From Otis tarda (lineage: Eukaryota > Chordata > Aves > Otidiformes > Otididae): a DNA stretch of 64,000 nt. The stretch covers positions 142,613,053-142,677,052 of the forward strand of contig CM048552.1 of NCBI GenBank assembly GCA_026413225.1, read 5' to 3'. Positions 26,481 through 37,638 of this stretch are shown piece by piece (position 1 is the stretch's first letter; each line of letters opens with the position of its first letter). The position numbers and the translations under genes are program-made. The notes under the pieces were generated by a model. It was not told where the DNA came from and searched no databases. It saw only the letters and a program-made list of their open reading frames with translations.

Positions 26481-27955
26481 AGCAACTCATTTGCAGTCCC
26501 TGTATTCTCAACAGTTTGCGTTGGCAAGTGATGGCCCAGGTGCTTCTGCTCTTCTATTTTCTGTTGGATTGTGCTAAATACCACCCAGCAAACAAGGATA
26601 TTCAAGGCTGGTCAAGTGCACTGCCCTAACTGGAGGGACTCAGGATAGTCAGTGTGCAAAACGGTGTCTGGGAATCTAAAGATGTTTTCAAGAATGCACA
26701 ACTTACGAAGGAGTATTAGGAAAAAGGGGGAGTGGAGACAACAGTTTTATTGTTTTCAGTGTATCTTTGTTGTTAAAGATCAGTGTGGCTATTAGAACTC
26801 CAGTTCCATCAGCATCTTCAGAATCCTTCATCATGACAGATATCTGACCTCTTCCATTTTATTTTGAGTAATCAAAACCCTAAATAAAGGAGAAGTGGCA
26901 AAGAAACCTAGGCCACTTTATTCTAGAACTGGAGTAATGTCAGCCATGACTGTGGTTCCTTTGTTAATTTTTATCCTCTATGAATGCTCTTTTATGGCAG
27001 AGATGAAACACTGACAATCAGGAAAGACCCTTGAAAAAAACAGTGAAAATATAAAAAGCTTTATAGCAGAGCTGGACAAATACATGGAAACTACGATTTC
27101 ATTGCTGTGAAAAACTGAGACCAATCTAACTAATCTAGCATAGAAAATGGAAATACTTCACATGGAAGGGAACCACTTTCTCCTTACCTATGGATCCATT
27201 TCCAGTTTAGCTGGCAGAAATACTCAGCTTTGATCTCTCTTGGCTAGAAACTGCATTGAATATGTCCAGGGACACGTGCACAGAACAGCCAGCATTCTTG
27301 CAGTAAGATGAGTGATTTGGGACTGAATTTCTTCAGGCAAAGGCAGAAATTGAACCAGAAATCTCACTTCCTAGGAAGGTTCTGGTCACTAAGCAATTGC
27401 TTTTAAAAGCTACATTTCAAAAGAAAGTGTGAACTACCATCAAGTTTTAAAAGCTGAATCTTGTATCAAATCCCCCAAGGGAGTTAAAGGAGGAAGAATG
27501 GCCCTTTCCTCTTGTTTGATGGGACTTGGAGGCCAAAATACTCACTGGTGTTGAGATCAAGACACAGAAGTATAACTTTCAACAGCCATGGAAATTTGTG
27601 GCCAAAGACCACTGTGTGTCTGTTATAGAAGTACTTGCAGTTTTAGGACAACAACAGAGTGAAGGTGTTGAGCACAGTAATTTTGAAAGTAAGTACCAAA
27701 TGTTAATTCAAATCTCTTTGTATATAACCCTCAGTTTCTGAAAACTAACAAGTCCAGAGCCTAAGATGGTATGACTTCAGACACCAAGTACATTTTTTAC
27801 TTCAGGGGAAATTACAGTAGTACTCCTAGGTTGGCATCTTCTTTCTTCTGTTTATCACTCTCAGTCTTTCACACTTTAGTTCTTTCTTGCTCTTTCTCTT
27901 TTTATGTCTTAGGCTTTTTCCCTGACCCTCTTTTTCTTTTCTCTTCTCCCTTCCC
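26481..27955. other. Gene-free unique DNA
   Basis: No gene, RNA or repeat recognised before the minisatellite. Confidence 0.5.
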
Positions 27956-28245
27956 TTCCAGCACCTTCCCGCACCTTCCCTTCCTGCACCTTCCCTTCCC
28001 GCACCTTCCCTTCCTGCACCTTCCCTTCCCGCACCTTCTCTTCCTGCACCTTCCCGCACCTTCCCTTCCCGCACCTTCCCTTCCTGCACCTTCCCTTCCC
28101 GCACCTTCCCGCACCTTCCCTTCCCGCACCTTCCCTTTCCACACCTTCCCTTCCCTCTCCTCCCTCCCCTCCCTCCCCTCCCCCACCCTCCCCTCCCCTC
28201 CCCCACCCTCCCCTTCCCTTCCCTCCCCTCCTCTCCTGTCCCCTC
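27956..28245. repeat. Polypyrimidine minisatellite, pentamer register with GCACC (array A)
   Basis: From 27,961 to about 28,145 the + strand is built entirely of 5-bp blocks: TTCCC or TTCCT, interrupted by GCACC. Thirteen GCACC blocks (27,961; 27,971; 27,986; 28,001; 28,016; 28,031; 28,046; 28,056; 28,071; 28,086; 28,101; 28,111; 28,126) and one ACACC (28,141) all fall in the same 5-bp register, spaced 10 or 15 bp. From 28,146 to 28,245 it decays into CCCTCC-type C/T sequence. The minus strand is almost pure purine with a GGAA every few bases. Because 15 bp is a multiple of three, long artificial frames are open on both strands; they are not genes. Confidence 0.95.
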
Positions 28246-30129
28246 CTCTTTTTGGAGTAGAGAAAAAATAGTGGCTACAGCTTTTCAGCCCAGCATACAA
28301 AAAAATGCAAATATCTGTGGGACTGTGATCTAATAATACAAATCCTCTAATTTGCCTTGGAATGGACAGATCTTTAACTGAGTACACTTGTAGAGAATGA
28401 CAGGAAATTCTGCAGTAAAAACAACCCTTTTTTTTAAAGACACAAAAGCATGGAAAACTATGAAATCATTACTTGCTGCTTGCCACTCAAAAAGGTAGAA
28501 AAGTCTACTTTTTTTTTTCTTTTCAAAATGCCATAACTTAGCCTATAAATCAAATATGAATTTTTTGTTGTAAGATTTTTATTATGTTAATATGTTTCTC
28601 ATTGTATTGGAGAGCTCAATTTCTCTAATATGGTCCAGAAGGCATTCAAATACAAAAGCAAACCCAAGCTAACATAATCCAAATTCCTTTAAGCTTATTA
28701 TACTAGTGACATTTATGTCATGTTAGCACCCTTTTATATTACATTAGTGAAAACAACCCATGAAAATGTGATAAGAGAATTACATGTGCAGCATGCACAT
28801 TGTTAATAAGATTCATCAGATTACTAGTTTGAGGAACAACTTCTCTAGCAATAAAAAGAGCAAAAATCACAATGCCATTTCTAACAGTTTGACCTCTTGT
28901 AGTATTGCCACTCATAATCTCCTGCAGAAGTGTACCTGTGGGTAAACTCTTGAGACCAAATAATATGCCTACAGAAGAGCAAAGTACTCTGGGATGTAAG
29001 TGCTGACAACTGTCATTTGCCATCAGTAATCCAAGGGAATTTGGCATTCGGATGAGGACAGCTTTCAGCATAGCATTTCTTCCAAGTTGCATGACCACAT
29101 CTTGAGAGCGCCAGGTTAGACCTATTGACCACATCTATGTATCTCTGATCATTAAGTACCATCTCTTGATGCCTGTGCACTGGGGAATGTCTTCACTCTC
29201 CAGAGGAGATGGCATGTACTCATGCCTACTGAACAGGGCTGCATAAATAACAAGTTTAAACTGCTACCATTAAACCTTTCAAAAGTCTTTCTAAACAACA
29301 ATGCAGTGACGATTGGATTAAAATTCATCATGTAGTAATAATAGGTAATGAATAATATATCTTGATTACAGCTCATCTCAGGCCAATTATCACTAAAACA
29401 GATATGAGCAAAGCAAGCCAGATGGTGTGGTAAAGAATGTCCATAAATATCCCAGCCACGCACCCTCTAGCATACAGTGCCAAGATCTGCTTCCCCTGTT
29501 CACAGCAGGGAGCACCTTTCCCAGGAAATAATCTCTCTAAGCAGTTTTCTGGAACCAAAGTCCTTATTTAAAGGGTAAAGTATAGCATAAAGGGAGTTTA
29601 TAAGAAATAAAGATGGAATAAAATAGAAATGTAAATGCAGGTAAGTCCTATGGTAGAGTGTCTCTCAGATATTAAAAGATCTGCACTGCATCCCATCTTT
29701 GTGACCATGATGATAAACAACCAAGATAAAATGAACTTCTCACAAGATGGCTCAGTAAAAAACAAAAAATGGTTGTGTATGAAACCACTCAAGCAATAAC
29801 AAGACTAATCCAATGGGCAGTGCTTTAAATTGCCAAGAAGTTTGGAATCTTTTTTCTTTGTCTTTCCTTGGGGCTTCTCCATGTGCTGTAACTTCTCTAT
29901 GCATGGAGAGTATAGTTAGTATTTTCATTTGCTGCCTAAGTAGCAAATTACCCTGTAAACAGCCCACAAGAGCTGGTCTGTAATTGAATTGTAACTGTTG
30001 ACTTTAGACATTTGGTATATTTGCTGCAAGAAGTAAATTTTCAAAACTTCATCTTGATGCAGTCAGACAAAATGAAAGGTAATATTCTTTATCTGCCACA
30101 GATTGCTGCAGATGAACTGCTTTCATATG
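28246..30129. other. Gene-free unique DNA; part may be conserved
   Basis: A 131-codon frame on the minus strand (28,739-29,134) is the most protein-like in this stretch by residue mix, but I recognise no family, and neighbouring minus-strand frames (29,152-29,558) do not continue it. The DNA at about 28,540-29,110 has the repeat-free texture seen in conserved elements. A decayed retrocopy cannot be excluded. Confidence 0.4.
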
Positions 30130-31440
30130 AGCTTAAATAAGATTTAGTGTATTCCATCCTTCAGCTGGCCACAATTGAAAGTGATCAGGATCAATATAGC
30201 TGCCGCTGAATGCAGCCCGGTATTGTGCATTACAATAGAGGAAATGGCTGTATTCAAAATTTTCCTGTGTCAAATTAATTTCCATGTTATCCCCAAATTC
30301 AATTAGATGGGAACCCCGTGTAACTAAAAAAGTGTCCGACATCCCTTAGTGACAAATTACGGTGCTTAGTGTGCATATCAAGGTGAAGTGTTGAGCCTTG
30401 CTAATCTTCTCACTAATTCTCAATTACTGTAAAATGAAGCCATAAATCACACAGACAGAGGATCGATGGAAATGTTGTTTTCAGGGTGATTGGCAGCCTC
30501 CCCAAAGGTTTTCTGTAAGTTGGTTTAAGGTTACCATTCTCTAAGGGGAGGGATGAGGTAGTCTTGCTCAATCTCTATGATATAGGCCCACAGGCCTTTT
30601 GGGGATAGTGGGGAGGGACAGCACCAATTTCAGCCCATCAGACATCCAATTTTTCTCCTTTTCATACCTGCTGTAGTAAATGAGAAACAAATTAAATTTC
30701 ACTCCACTATCTCCACAGAAACCATTTAAATTTTTCATGGAAACTAAATTGTCCCTAGACAAATAGCCCCCTGATTCTATGAAAATATACTGGAGCGCTG
30801 GGGACAGAAATAAATTTGTGTCACTCTGGATATGCCATTCTCTGTAATGTCATTCACTGCCGGCCAATAAATGAGTCCCTCCCGGAACACAATGGTAAAG
30901 CCTTGTGCTCTGGTGGATTTGCATTGTTCCCCCACTCTGGAGCGGTCTAATATTCTTCCTGTTATTAATTTGCAGCCTAGGTTTTACATTCATGAGGCCA
31001 AGATTGAAATGTAAATGAGGCACAAAATAAGTAGTCAGCAGTAGCCCTGGCCGAGCAGCCTGTGTCATAGACTCATGGACTTACATGAAAATAGTTATCA
31101 CTCAGAGAGATTAGCAGCTCAGAACATCAATCACTGCTGCAAGGAAACAATGAATAAAATCGCCCCGACACGAGGAAGGAAATTACAAGAGCTTTAAAGT
31201 GGAAAGGGAATATGTAATACTGCTACCTGTTGTTGAAGCACTAAGATGGCTGTAATAAAAGAACCTGGGCTCCTTCTCTCTCTCTCTCTCTCTCTCTCCC
31301 CCCCTCCCCTGTTCCTGTTGATCGCTGATATTTAAATTGTGCCATTTTTGTCATCTCAATTTATCTATTAAATGAGCTACAGTTCCTTGGCTGGAGGTAT
31401 ATAGCACTTAACATTGCACTCAAATGAAGCCCAAAGCTTT
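30130..31440. promoter_or_regulatory. Candidate enhancer cluster (strongest in window)
   Basis: About 1.3 kb of almost repeat-free sequence with very dense candidate factor sites. Examples are TGATTGGC (CCAAT-type) near 30,487, CCAAT at 30,864-30,868 followed by AAATGAG, an exact octamer ATTTGCAT at 30,917-30,924 overlapping a SOX-type CATTGTT at 30,922-30,928, a YY1-type AAGATGGC at 31,243-31,250, and several ATTAAA/TTAATT homeodomain words. A (TC)12 run at 31,275-31,298 interrupts the right side. No frame longer than about 72 codons is open. POU-SOX adjacency is a known arrangement in vertebrate neural and stem-cell enhancers. Conservation and activity are inference. Confidence 0.5.
31275..31298. 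repeat. (TC)12 microsatellite
   Basis: Twelve TC units followed by a C-rich tail to about 31,310. It lies inside the candidate enhancer cluster; GA/CT repeats can bind GAGA-type factors and are often length-variable. Confidence 0.95.
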
Positions 31441-33639
31441 GAGTTTGAACCCACTTTAAAATGATGACACCCAATCTCTTGGCAAACAAATAGATATATA
31501 AGGCCTGAGTCCTCAGGTTTCAGTGAGGCTCAGGTAATATCAGACTTCGAATCAGGAGACAAAGGTGGCTTTACTCTGCCATTGTGGTTTCCGAATTCTC
31601 AGGTGATGCAGAAGTGGTGCAGCAAACCACGCAAGAGGGGCAGTCTCAGGCCAACTCTTCCTCAGCAACCTCTGAGCAGCTCTAAGGAGCTCTCCCAGGA
31701 GCTGTTAATAACCACAACCCGGACAAGATTCTGTTAATTCTCCTTTACTAGCTCTGACCACTCTCAGGTCAGGAGGGGAAACACCATGGAGTCACCCTGC
31801 CAGGTCAAAGCCATCCAAAATTTCTCCTGATCCCTGGGGAATTCGTAGGTGGATGTATCCACTGACCTGAGTGGCTGTGTGGACCTTGGTCCACAACTTC
31901 TGCTTGGATAAATAATTTCTTAAAATGCACTAGCAGACCCCTCTAGGTAGTACAGAATGATTTCTACATTGATATTATATATATATATATATAAAGTAGT
32001 GCTCCAAAGCAGCACATTTTCTGGATTAATTCTTTAGCTTATCAGAGTATGTTACATTATTTGTTGGACTTTTTTTCCTTGTGCGTTCTCTATATTCAGT
32101 AAATGCAAAACACTATTCCATCCACCATGGATGTCTTTATGAGGAAATATGTCTGATGATCACACCTGGACAGCAAGAACACTTTGCTACAGGGCTTATT
32201 CTTCAGGCAACAGAAATAAAGACAAGTTTTTCTTACCAAAAAAACTGCTAATTTCTGGTCTAATTTTTCACTCACGAAAATTTAGATTTTCAACCACAAT
32301 AGTAGCTTTTAAAGTGTGTTCTAACAAGATAAGTCCAAAGCAAATGCCAAAAAAAAAATTCCTATTCTGATTGGCCACAAGAGCAACACACACATTCTCT
32401 GGTGAGGAGGAGCAACGGTATCACCTGTTTTCCCAAAGATGCTGGACTCCTTCTCATGTGTCTACCTCCAAAAAAATCTATTTGCAGCAAGAAGCATCTA
32501 TTAGGAAATTATTCTGTCTGGGTAAAATTTCAGTTGCTGTACAACTCCTAAGACTGCTCAACAAGGTTTCAAATTTGAAAGAGCTAAAAATATAATACCC
32601 TTCTCTTGATGCAATTGCATTTGGAACTTAACATAAATTATTTCAACTTTATTGCCTTAGCACATTCCATGTAACACCTTTGATTTGAGATGTAAACACT
32701 TTTCATGCAAAAATGTCAAAGGAGTCTGAAAAGCTAGATATTTTAATACCAGGTTTTTTAAAAACAGGGAAATGGAAATTTGCCACTTAGAAAAGTGGCA
32801 AGTTTTGCCATATAGCCTGGCAATGACAGTAAGATTAGAAACCAAATGTCCATTTTCTGTGCAAACCATTAGATCATGCTGCCTTCAGAAATCAGCTTTC
32901 CATTCCATTCCTCATCAGGAGCAAGAATTAATTGATGTGTGTCAGACATTGAAGTAAGCTAGTAGGAAAATTCTATATGAGTGCATGATATCATGAATAT
33001 TTTCTATTACATGGACATTTTGGACAAATAATCTCTGGAGAATCAGGACTGAGTTGAACAGAAGTATTAGCATACCAGAGCTATTGCATATCACAGAAAG
33101 CAACCCTTTCTTGAAAAGCTACTTTTTGTCACAATAAAGATGTTACTCTTTTCATTGCATGTTCATTTTTTAAAGCATAGTACAGCCATATTATACAGAG
33201 CGAGTTCCGAACAATAATGTGAGGTAAAGTGTCCAGTAACCTTTATTCTGTTTCCCTCTGCAGAAGTTCACTAAGGATAATGCATACAGCTAAGAAAAGG
33301 AATTTGAAATTTAAGAAAAGGAAAAAGACACCATAAAACCAGAGGTTCAGCTGTCCATTAAAATGTTCTTTTGAGAGGTCGAGAAATTGACCATGAGTGA
33401 ACTAGCAGCAGATATTGAGACTTAATCTTCTTTTTTTTTTCTTGCCTAAAAAGATAAAGTCAGACCCAACTTGTTACTGGAGCTTTAGAGCCCCGTAACA
33501 GGACGCAATTTGTGATTAAGGAGCAGGAGCAACACAACTCACTTACATGGCTGCTGCACCAGGCAGCAGCTTCTGCTCTCAAATCCCTCCTCTTTTCCTT
33601 GTGCTGCCATTGTCTTCACTCTTAGTGTCTCAGAGTATC
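31441..33639. other. Gene-free unique DNA
   Basis: No gene recognised. A (TA)9 microsatellite occupies 31,976-31,993. The rest is AT-rich unique sequence. Confidence 0.55.
31976..31993. repeat. (TA)9 microsatellite
   Basis: Nine uninterrupted TA units. Confidence 0.9.
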
Positions 33640-34560
33640 TTTTTAAGTGCTTATCAAATGGATAGTTATTGTATCATAAAATCTTCAAAGCCATTTCCCA
33701 GTCCCATTCAGTTGTGGAGCTGAACTTTTATACAATGATATATCACAATGGATTATGCTAATAAGCTTGTTAATAGCTCTGGTGGTGTTAACTGAGTGCA
33801 TTAAAACAAACTGGTCCTTGCAATAGATTGGGAAATGTTTTATAAGGGGCATGTGATCTAACAGCAGTCATGACAAGGCTAGTAAATAATAGCAGAAACT
33901 GGCATGACTAAAGAAATACTCACCTAAATTATTTATATGTTAATCAAAAATACAGTTGTTAAGCAATATCATTAGTTCATTACTAATTGGTTTATGGATT
34001 TGTGATGAATTACTTATTTGCATGCAAAGTAAACCCTCAGCCTTTTGTTCCACATTTCTAACCTTCAAATCTTTGCAGGTTTCCTCTCTGCAGCCCTCTT
34101 CCTTCACTAAAATGATTACATCAGCTTGTCAGAAGAAGTAGATTTTCAAAGTAAAGGCATAATTTACTTCTGCAATGTATGCAATATATTATTGTCACAT
34201 TTTTTTAAAGTCATAATATATCACCATTTTGTGCTTGAGATATGCAATTAATGCTATACACTGTATATTTCTCCTTAACCTCCACCAAAAGTCCCACGCT
34301 TCGAACATTTATTAGCAATGGAGACAGTGATCTTGTTTCATTCCTATATATCAAGTTGGGCTGTCAGACACGTTATTATGGGGAATGTTAAATTCCACTT
34401 TAGTTATGATCACATTTGGCTTAATATAATTGAAGGACTAGGCACACCTCTGGATCTATTGTGGAACATCCTAGAGACGTGGGAGGGTGATCTACACCAA
34501 GGTGAAGATAGCCCTTTCATGAGGTGCATGAACTTGTCAGGAAGTTTCCAGTTATAAGGT
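33640..34560. promoter_or_regulatory. Candidate conserved non-coding element(s)
   Basis: About 900 bp of unique AT-rich sequence with many homeodomain-like and MEIS-like words, for example GATTATGCTAATAAGC near 33,752, TTAATCAAAAATAC near 33,940, GTTCATTACTAATTGG near 33,975, ATTTGCATGC near 34,016 (POU-like) and GGCTGTCAGACACG near 34,359. No coding frame above 80 codons. It ends about 300 bp before the second minisatellite. Texture-based inference. Confidence 0.38.
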
Positions 34561-34852
34561 TTTCAGAACTACAATCTCTCATGAAGCACTTATCTTCTTG
34601 TCCTTTGTTTCCCTCTATTCCTCATCTTATTGCAGCTCCTGTCTATCCTTTCCTCTGTTTTTCTATTTCAATTTCCCTCTATGTAGCACTTTTCCTTCCC
34701 AATTTCCCCTCCACCTAACACAGCTGTGTTCCCTGATCTCCATGAGTTTTTTCCAGCCTCACTGCTTCAGACTGAAGTGTCTAGACCCAGGAACTATCTT
34801 TACATTACTGTCACTTTTGAAGGCTTTTCCCTGTAAGGAGGGCTTAAACTTT

Positions 34853-35100
34853 ACTTTTTCCTTTCCGCACCTTTCCGCACCTTTCCTTTCCACACCTTTT
34901 CGCACCTTTCCTTTCCACACCTTTTCGCACCTTTCCTTTCCATACCTTTCTGCACTTTTCCACACCTTTCCTTTCTGCACCCTTCCTTCCCTTCCCGCAG
35001 CTTTCCTTCCCTTCCTTTTCCTTTTCCCTTTCCATTTCCCTTTCCCTTTCCCTTTCCCTTTCCCTTTCCCTTTCCCTTTCCCTTTCCCTTTCCCTCTTCT
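34853..35100. repeat. Polypyrimidine minisatellite (array B) with (TTTCCC)10
   Basis: From 34,861 to about 34,990 the + strand is made of TTTCC-type pentamers interrupted by xCACC blocks. GCACC (34,867; 34,877; 34,902; 34,927; 34,977), ACACC (34,892; 34,917; 34,962), ATACC (34,942) and GCACT (34,952) all share one 5-bp register. Two perfect 25-bp units lie at 34,882-34,906 and 34,907-34,931, with a third diverged one after them. A transition zone leads into ten perfect TTTCCC hexamers at 35,035-35,094. The construction matches array A, 6.9 kb away, in the same orientation. Long frames here on either strand are artefacts of the repeat. Confidence 0.95.
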
Positions 35101-35834
35101 CTCCAAACCTCTCTGAACCTCTCCTTCTTCACTTTTTTTTCCCAAAGCTTTTATACTATGGAATCATGTAAGCCATGAATATAATTACACAAAATTCTTA
35201 TTATCCATCATCTTGACACACTTTCTTTTGAACAAATTTAACTTTTCTCTCTCTTGGAATGCAAATAATAATTATTTCATACTTAGAAAATATATTCTTC
35301 AAGGAGATGAGGATCAGTATGAGATTCCCAGGGATTTTTCACCTGTTATTGTTGAGAAGAACTTCCAGATGTATTAATTAAAACAGGCCCAGCAAGGACC
35401 AACAGTTCAGGATATGAAAGCAAGATTCTGTGAACAAAAACTAATCTGAACTGAGGAGAACTGTCCTCCAAACAATCTTTCCTTGTAACAAAATAGCCAA
35501 ATCCCACCTTTCAAACATATCCTACACTTGATTTGTATTTCCCTCACAGAAGTCTATCTTATTAACATCTTGAAAACCCTTCCATCAGTTGGCCTTCTAG
35601 GGTTTTGTCTTTGTAACCAAGATTGTAGTGCATTTTCCAGCAGCTGCAGGTTGTAGTTCTTCAATATTTATCATTCACAACCTGCCTCAGCCTAGCAAGA
35701 CATGCATCACAGCCTAATCCAAGCAAGATTCACAAGGACAATAGAGGACCAGTAAAAACGAAAAGGAAAGTGAAAAGCAATACAGAAGGAGACAACCCAA
35801 GACAATGGACAAATTTGAATGATGTAGCAAAGCT

Positions 35835-35910
35835 AAGTTATTAATAATAATAATGTTTTGGTATATTAATTATTAATATTAATGCTATAATTAATTACTA
35901 TTATTATCAT
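35835..35910. repeat. TAA/TTA-rich low-complexity segment
   Basis: Almost pure A/T built from TAATAA and ATTAAT words, partly self-complementary. Confidence 0.75.
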
Positions 35911-37504
35911 TTGGCACAGTATTAAGGAATAGTAAGAGATGGCATCTGCTCCCCGAAGATTTCTTATGCAGATAAATGCATAGACAAGCTAGCAAGAAGT
36001 GAAACTTTGGACTTGCACTGCTCTGACTTAGCAGAGGCTGGAACTCCGGCCCAGCACTGTGCACACCCATTGCTAACCGCAGGACACCTGCAGAAGGTGG
36101 TCTAGCGTAGCTCAGGCCGCTCAGTGTCCTATCCATTCCCCAAGACAGTCAAGTTCAAGTTTCATCTTCCCTGTTATAACCACAGACTGAATTTGAATTG
36201 CATGCACCTCTACGCAGGTCTGCATTCATACAAAAGGTCAGGGTGATTTTGGGATGGAGCCTTGTGGTCTGACCCACAGCTGTAGCCAAACAGCTGAAGT
36301 CAATTGCCCAAGCTTGCACAGGAAACAGTATCCATTCATACATGCCTTGGTTCAGTACCACATGCAAGTAAATATTGTGAATAACTACATACAATTCTCT
36401 GTTTCTCTGTGATGTAGACCTTTATTTTTCTGTGCTGTAGACCTTATGTTAGAAAAATCCATGCCCAGAAGTCTTCTTTAGTCTTGAATGAATGCAGAAA
36501 CTCGGATGAGCTTCTTTAAATTCCTTATTCCATGTAGGAAGACAAAAAAGAAAAGATTCTTATTTTTCAAGCAAATTATTGCTGCAGAAATGTGACAACT
36601 GACAAGGAAAAACTAAATTTCCCACTAACCTTTCACAGATTAAGAAAGCCAATGTACATTGAGTCCTTTCTTTGCTGCTCGTGTATTGCAATCTTGACCT
36701 TGTGAAACTACATTGGAAGAGGAGTGGAGGAAAAGAAAATATTTCCTCTATGATCTTCCAGTTCTTAGACCTTTGCTAACACAAGAAGACTTCAGCATTT
36801 ATGTTAGTCTCCTTCCTTATATCCAGAAAGTAAACGTTTGTTTGATTCATCTAGTAATAAACTGTTTCTGAAATCCTAAAATATCAGTCAAAACACATAG
36901 ATTTCACTTAATTTACCATCCTTTGAGCATAAAATATGAGATTTAATGCTTTTTCCACAGAAATACCAAGTCACAACAGAATTATTCCAGCTTTCAACCA
37001 TTTTCTTGTGGATATAGTGGCAAGAATGTATACATTTAGAACGTAAGAAAAGAGGAAAACAGAAGCAAGTGCAACATTTGCAATCGCATGTCTCTTAAAC
37101 ACTGATGATGGTGATGATGTTGATTCCCTCCAGGACTGCTAATGTTGGTTTTGTGTCCATATTTTGATGGGAAAGAAATGAGGCACATCTCTCAGCAAAT
37201 GAGTAGACTGGAGGATAAGTGTAGCAAGGACTTGAGGCCATAGACAAAGACGAAGGAATTCTAATGGCAAGTATAGTAAAAGCAAATATTCCAGTCATAG
37301 ACTGTGGTCTCATGTCTGTTTACTCATTCCAAAACTAAGTGTTTAACACATACTATGGCCTTTGCCTGTAACCAGAGAAAAGAGGCAAGAACCACCTGGT
37401 CAATCACCTCATTTTAAGGAGGATGACAAATATAGGTAAAATGAATTATCTCCCAGATGAGTCTTTCTCCTCCGTGGACAGCAAAGGAAATCTAGACAAC
37501 TTAA

Positions 37505-37560
37505 TTAGACTCAGCACCCCAATTTTAGATGGCTAAATCTAGGTGAGATATCTCCCACTT
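37505..37560. repeat. Possible ancient CR1-class repeat scrap
   Basis: The words CAGCACCCCAATTTTAGATG and GGCTAAATCTAGGTG resemble the 'GGCACCCAA...TTTAGAC...CCTAAATNTAGGTG' pattern of old sauropsid repeats. Short and heavily eroded. Confidence 0.3.
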
Positions 37561-37633
37561 CAAACATCTCTGAAGAAGGATCTGGCTGAGTCCAGCAGAT
37601 ACAAAAATATGAAATTTTCTGAGTGGGATTTAA

Positions 37634-37638
37634 GGACC
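37634..37638. repeat. Target-site duplication GGACC (left copy)
   Basis: GGACC immediately before the LTR terminus TGTCATAG, matching the copy at 38,798-38,802. A 5-bp duplication is the usual size for ERVL-type integration (ERV1 commonly 4, ERVK commonly 6). Confidence 0.85.

Larger units (their letters stand above)
35101..37633. other. Gene-free unique DNA
   Basis: No gene recognised. At 35,835-35,910 there is a TAA/TTA-rich segment that could fold on itself. The right end carries a possible ancient repeat scrap and the target-site duplication of the next LTR. Confidence 0.55.

Noticed and set aside
27956-28145. Regularly spaced repeats as a CRISPR array
   Set aside because: The spacers are the same pyrimidine pentamers, not unique sequences, and the setting is avian nuclear DNA.
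27771-28387. Long open frames (up to 166 codons) on both strands across the minisatellite
   Set aside because: They are produced by a 5/15-bp repeat that lacks stop codons in several frames; translations are monotonous Ser/Leu/Pro or Arg/Glu/Gly/Lys repeats.
28739-29134. A 131-codon minus-strand frame with a protein-like residue mix
   Set aside because: No family recognised, neighbouring frames do not extend it, and a frame of this length is expected by chance in 64 kb. A translated database search would settle it.
34598-35145. Frames of 93-172 codons across array B
   Set aside because: Same artefact: pentamer and hexamer repeats read as Pro/Phe or Gly/Lys strings.
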